Virus record (IMG/VR): IMGVR_UViG_3300044678_000259
Coordinates: 1 to 24,377 of that record
DNA from: a virus
DNA length: 24,377 bases
Strand: one strand, 5' to 3'
How positions within the stretch are numbered: position 1 is the first letter of the stretch; every line of letters starts with the position of its first letter. Below the pieces are notes generated by a model that was given only the letters and a program-made list of their open reading frames with translations, made no database searches and was not told the DNA's origin. A program made the translations under genes and the position numbers. Positions 23,195 to 24,377 of this stretch are shown one piece after another.

Positions 23195-23959
23195 AGGACT
23201 TACCTCCTTGGTAATCTTAGAAGTGGTAATGCCTTTAGCACTATCGACTAAGAACTTTATCATATTGATTTTTTCATTATCCGTTTTTTCAACGAATCCT
23301 ATATTTTTCATTTCATTACCAGTTGTTGGACTGATTTCTTTTTCATTTTCTGAAACCATAACAATTCCAGTTTCTGAATCCCAAAAAACATTTTCTAAGG
23401 TTGTATTATCACCTTTAATTACTGCAACTCCGTCTACTTTTTCAACAGATATAATGTTTGCAAATTCATTTGCTGGAGAGTCTACAAGACTTAACTCAAC
23501 AAGATCATAATCTTTAATAATTCTAATTTGAGAATCTAACTTCTCATCAAAAGCGTCGTCCCATTTGTTCATTCTTCCACCAATAGAAAAACCTGTTAGT
23601 GTGCCATCCAAAACCTTTTCCCATGTGCTTTGGGCACCTTTAGAAACATAGGCAGAAACGAAAACACCGTTATAAAATTTCTTTGACTCTGAATCAAAAT
23701 ACTTGTCTTGTTTAAATGAAACCATTTTGCCTACTGCTAATGGTTGATGCATTTCTCTTATGTTACCTCGAAAGTTTTCAAATGCTTTCATGCTGGCCTC
23801 TGTGGTTACAATATCCATTTGGCGATCTAAGTTATCTAATGAGGCAAAGCCTGAAACAATGCGGCGTTCTTTATCAACCTTACTAAAGGGCATAGAAAGG
23901 CGGACATTCTCGCCTTCTGTATTCCATTGGGCTTTTAATATAGACATCGTACTATACAT
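22631..23959 (-). CDS. Prohead protease fused to scaffold domain
   Basis: 442 residues. The first 170 show a serine protease of the prohead / XkdF type: RRIVSGFASLDNLDRQMDIV, H71 in MHQP, S125 in GFSIGG and SLVDSPANEF. In this family the protein clips scaffold and capsid during head maturation. The remaining residues form a scaffold domain that can also be made alone from an internal ATG (23194). The start at 23959 has AAAAGGG 7 bases upstream. A second ATG at 23947 is less supported by ribosome binding, but a TATAAT (23963-23958) lies on the first ATG and could make a short transcript starting just ahead of it. The two domains keep protease and scaffold in one reading frame, as in lambda C/Nu3. 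Confidence 0.85.
   Translation of the reverse strand: MYSTMSILKAQWNTEGENVRLSMPFSKVDKERRIVSGFASLDNLDRQMDIVTTEASMKAFENFRGNIREMHQPLAVGKMVSFKQDKYFDSESKKFYNGVFVSAYVSKGAQSTWEKVLDGTLTGFSIGGRMNKWDDAFDEKLDSQIRIIKDYDLVELSLVDSPANEFANIISVEKVDGVAVIKGDNTTLENVFWDSETGIVMVSENEKEISPTTGNEMKNIGFVEKTDNEKINMIKFLVDSAKGITTSKITKEVSPMTETTEVVAEIVEKSDIAVENVEVAPEADAVVDAPVTEVVAEDAPAAETVVEAEKADTVEAVAEVIEEVATEVSKADDVIVEAVTEVKNTLTSAFSDLLATVKSLQTEVADLNKQVADTKSQIVNTQNALVETNGAVNEFGKRMESVESDTAFRKSGDLGEVVQLQPVMVEKSLWGGRFLKTADLFR
23202..23209 (-). promoter_or_regulatory. Strong internal ribosome binding site (AAGGAGGT)
   Basis: It is a perfect anti-16S match on the minus strand with a 7-base spacer to the in-frame ATG at 23194. 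It decides the nested scaffold start. Confidence 0.85.
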
Positions 23960-23981
23960 TATAGAGCCCTTTTATACACAA

Positions 23982-24001
23982 GTTATAAACATGTTATAAA
24001 C
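23982..24001. repeat. Two direct copies of gttataaac, 2 bases apart
   Basis: Identical 9-base units at 23982-23990 and 23993-24001, in the 49-base gap between portal and protease. Their spacing of 11 bases, near one helical turn, would suit a DNA-binding dimer. The stretch also precedes the protease ribosome site. Function not known. Confidence 0.5.
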
Positions 24002-24008
24002 AGTGTAA

Positions 24009-24377
24009 CTAGGTTGAAGATCTACCCTCGCCCTTTGGATTTCTACCACTTACAGTTGCAGATCCATCGGACTGATTGTTAAGTCTTTCGCCATCTCTTG
24101 CACGATTGGCATCATTATTCATAGTCTCTGGTTTGGCTACAAAAGGTTCATCTCCACCGTCTCTTTGTGGAAGACCCAGTGCCACCCTTGCCTCATTAGG
24201 CATCATAATCTGTGTTTTTACATATCTTTCAAGAATTTGTGATTGTGCTATTTCATCTGTCAAAGTAAGTTCATTAAACTTAAACTCTAGTACGTCTTGT
24301 TTCTCGCGTATGATCTTATTAATTTGTTTTTCTAGTTGAGCCTGTGCTGGTCTGGCTACCTGCTCTTTAAATGTTCT
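24009..24377 (-). CDS. Portal protein, C-terminal 122 residues (partial at window edge)
   Basis: The frame is open from the window edge (24377) to the TAG at 24011-24009. The sequence FKEQVARPAQAQLEKQ, then EFKFNELTLTDEIAQSQ and ILERYVKTQIMMPNEAR with VALGLPQRDGGDE is the C-terminal helical part of HK97-type portal proteins, where the family has 'LT.NE.R...GLPP..GGD'. The last 45 residues are a polar, unstructured tail (NDANRARDGERLNNQSDG). The portal is the dodecamer through which DNA enters and leaves. A TTG at 24263 could be read as a start, but the frame continues upstream and the homologous pattern begins before it, so this is an internal codon. Confidence 0.86.
   Translation of the reverse strand, partial: RTFKEQVARPAQAQLEKQINKIIREKQDVLEFKFNELTLTDEIAQSQILERYVKTQIMMPNEARVALGLPQRDGGDEPFVAKPETMNNDANRARDGERLNNQSDGSATVSGRNPKGEGRSST

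Noticed and set aside
22653-23510. A 285-codon open frame on the plus strand
   Set aside because: It is the antisense of the Glu/Val/Ala-rich scaffold region. The product is a Ser/Thr/Ala low-complexity mirror of it, with no ribosome site and no domain pattern.
24009-24263. A separate 84-residue gene starting at TTG 24263
   Set aside because: The frame stays open to the window edge, and the residues before the TTG continue the portal C-terminal pattern.
1-24377. tRNA genes, CRISPR arrays, insertion sequences, integrase or attachment sites
   Set aside because: I looked for cloverleaf arms, regularly spaced repeats, terminal inverted repeats and recombinase motifs and found none that hold up.

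Overview
This window looks like the virion-assembly half of a tailed bacteriophage (long-tailed siphovirus-type, HK97-like capsid) that infects a low-GC bacterium. Every gene I can support lies on the minus strand, so transcription runs from position 24377 towards 1. The DNA is AT-rich, genes are packed tightly (mostly TAATG or ATGA stop/start overlaps), and I see no tRNA, integrase, CRISPR array, insertion sequence or host-type gene. Extended -10 motifs set directly on start codons, one of them apparently leaderless, fit an actinobacterial host. That would suggest a phage of a low-GC freshwater or marine actinobacterium, but this is inference: no host marker gene is present.

Head region (24377 to 19566, in transcription order). 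It holds the C-terminus of the portal protein, a prohead protease fused in frame to a scaffold (with a strong internal start for a free scaffold), the major capsid protein, an acidic/basic small protein, and then a head-tail connector, a stopper-like protein and a neck/tail-completion protein.

Tail region (19569 to 1873). It holds a putative tail terminator, the major tail tube protein in its own promoter/terminator cassette, two paralogous tail assembly chaperones (a long one, then a short one), a 2342-residue tape measure protein, a Dit-position tail protein, a very large tail-tip hub with a lectin-like insertion, and four small tail-tip or fibre proteins.

Transition to replication (1873 to 1). 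A zinc-ribbon protein overlaps a MerR-like winged-helix protein with an AT-hook-like segment. Two small proteins follow, then the N-terminal half of a DnaB-type helicase that runs off the window. No lysis cassette lies between the tail tip and the helicase.

The most interesting points are three. The usual G/GT tail-chaperone frameshift appears to be replaced by two separate paralogous genes with separate expression signals. An extended -10 box (TGnTATAAT) recurs at gene boundaries, once directly after a terminator and placed for leaderless translation. A Nu3-like scaffold start is nested inside the protease gene. No gap between genes exceeds about 90 bases.
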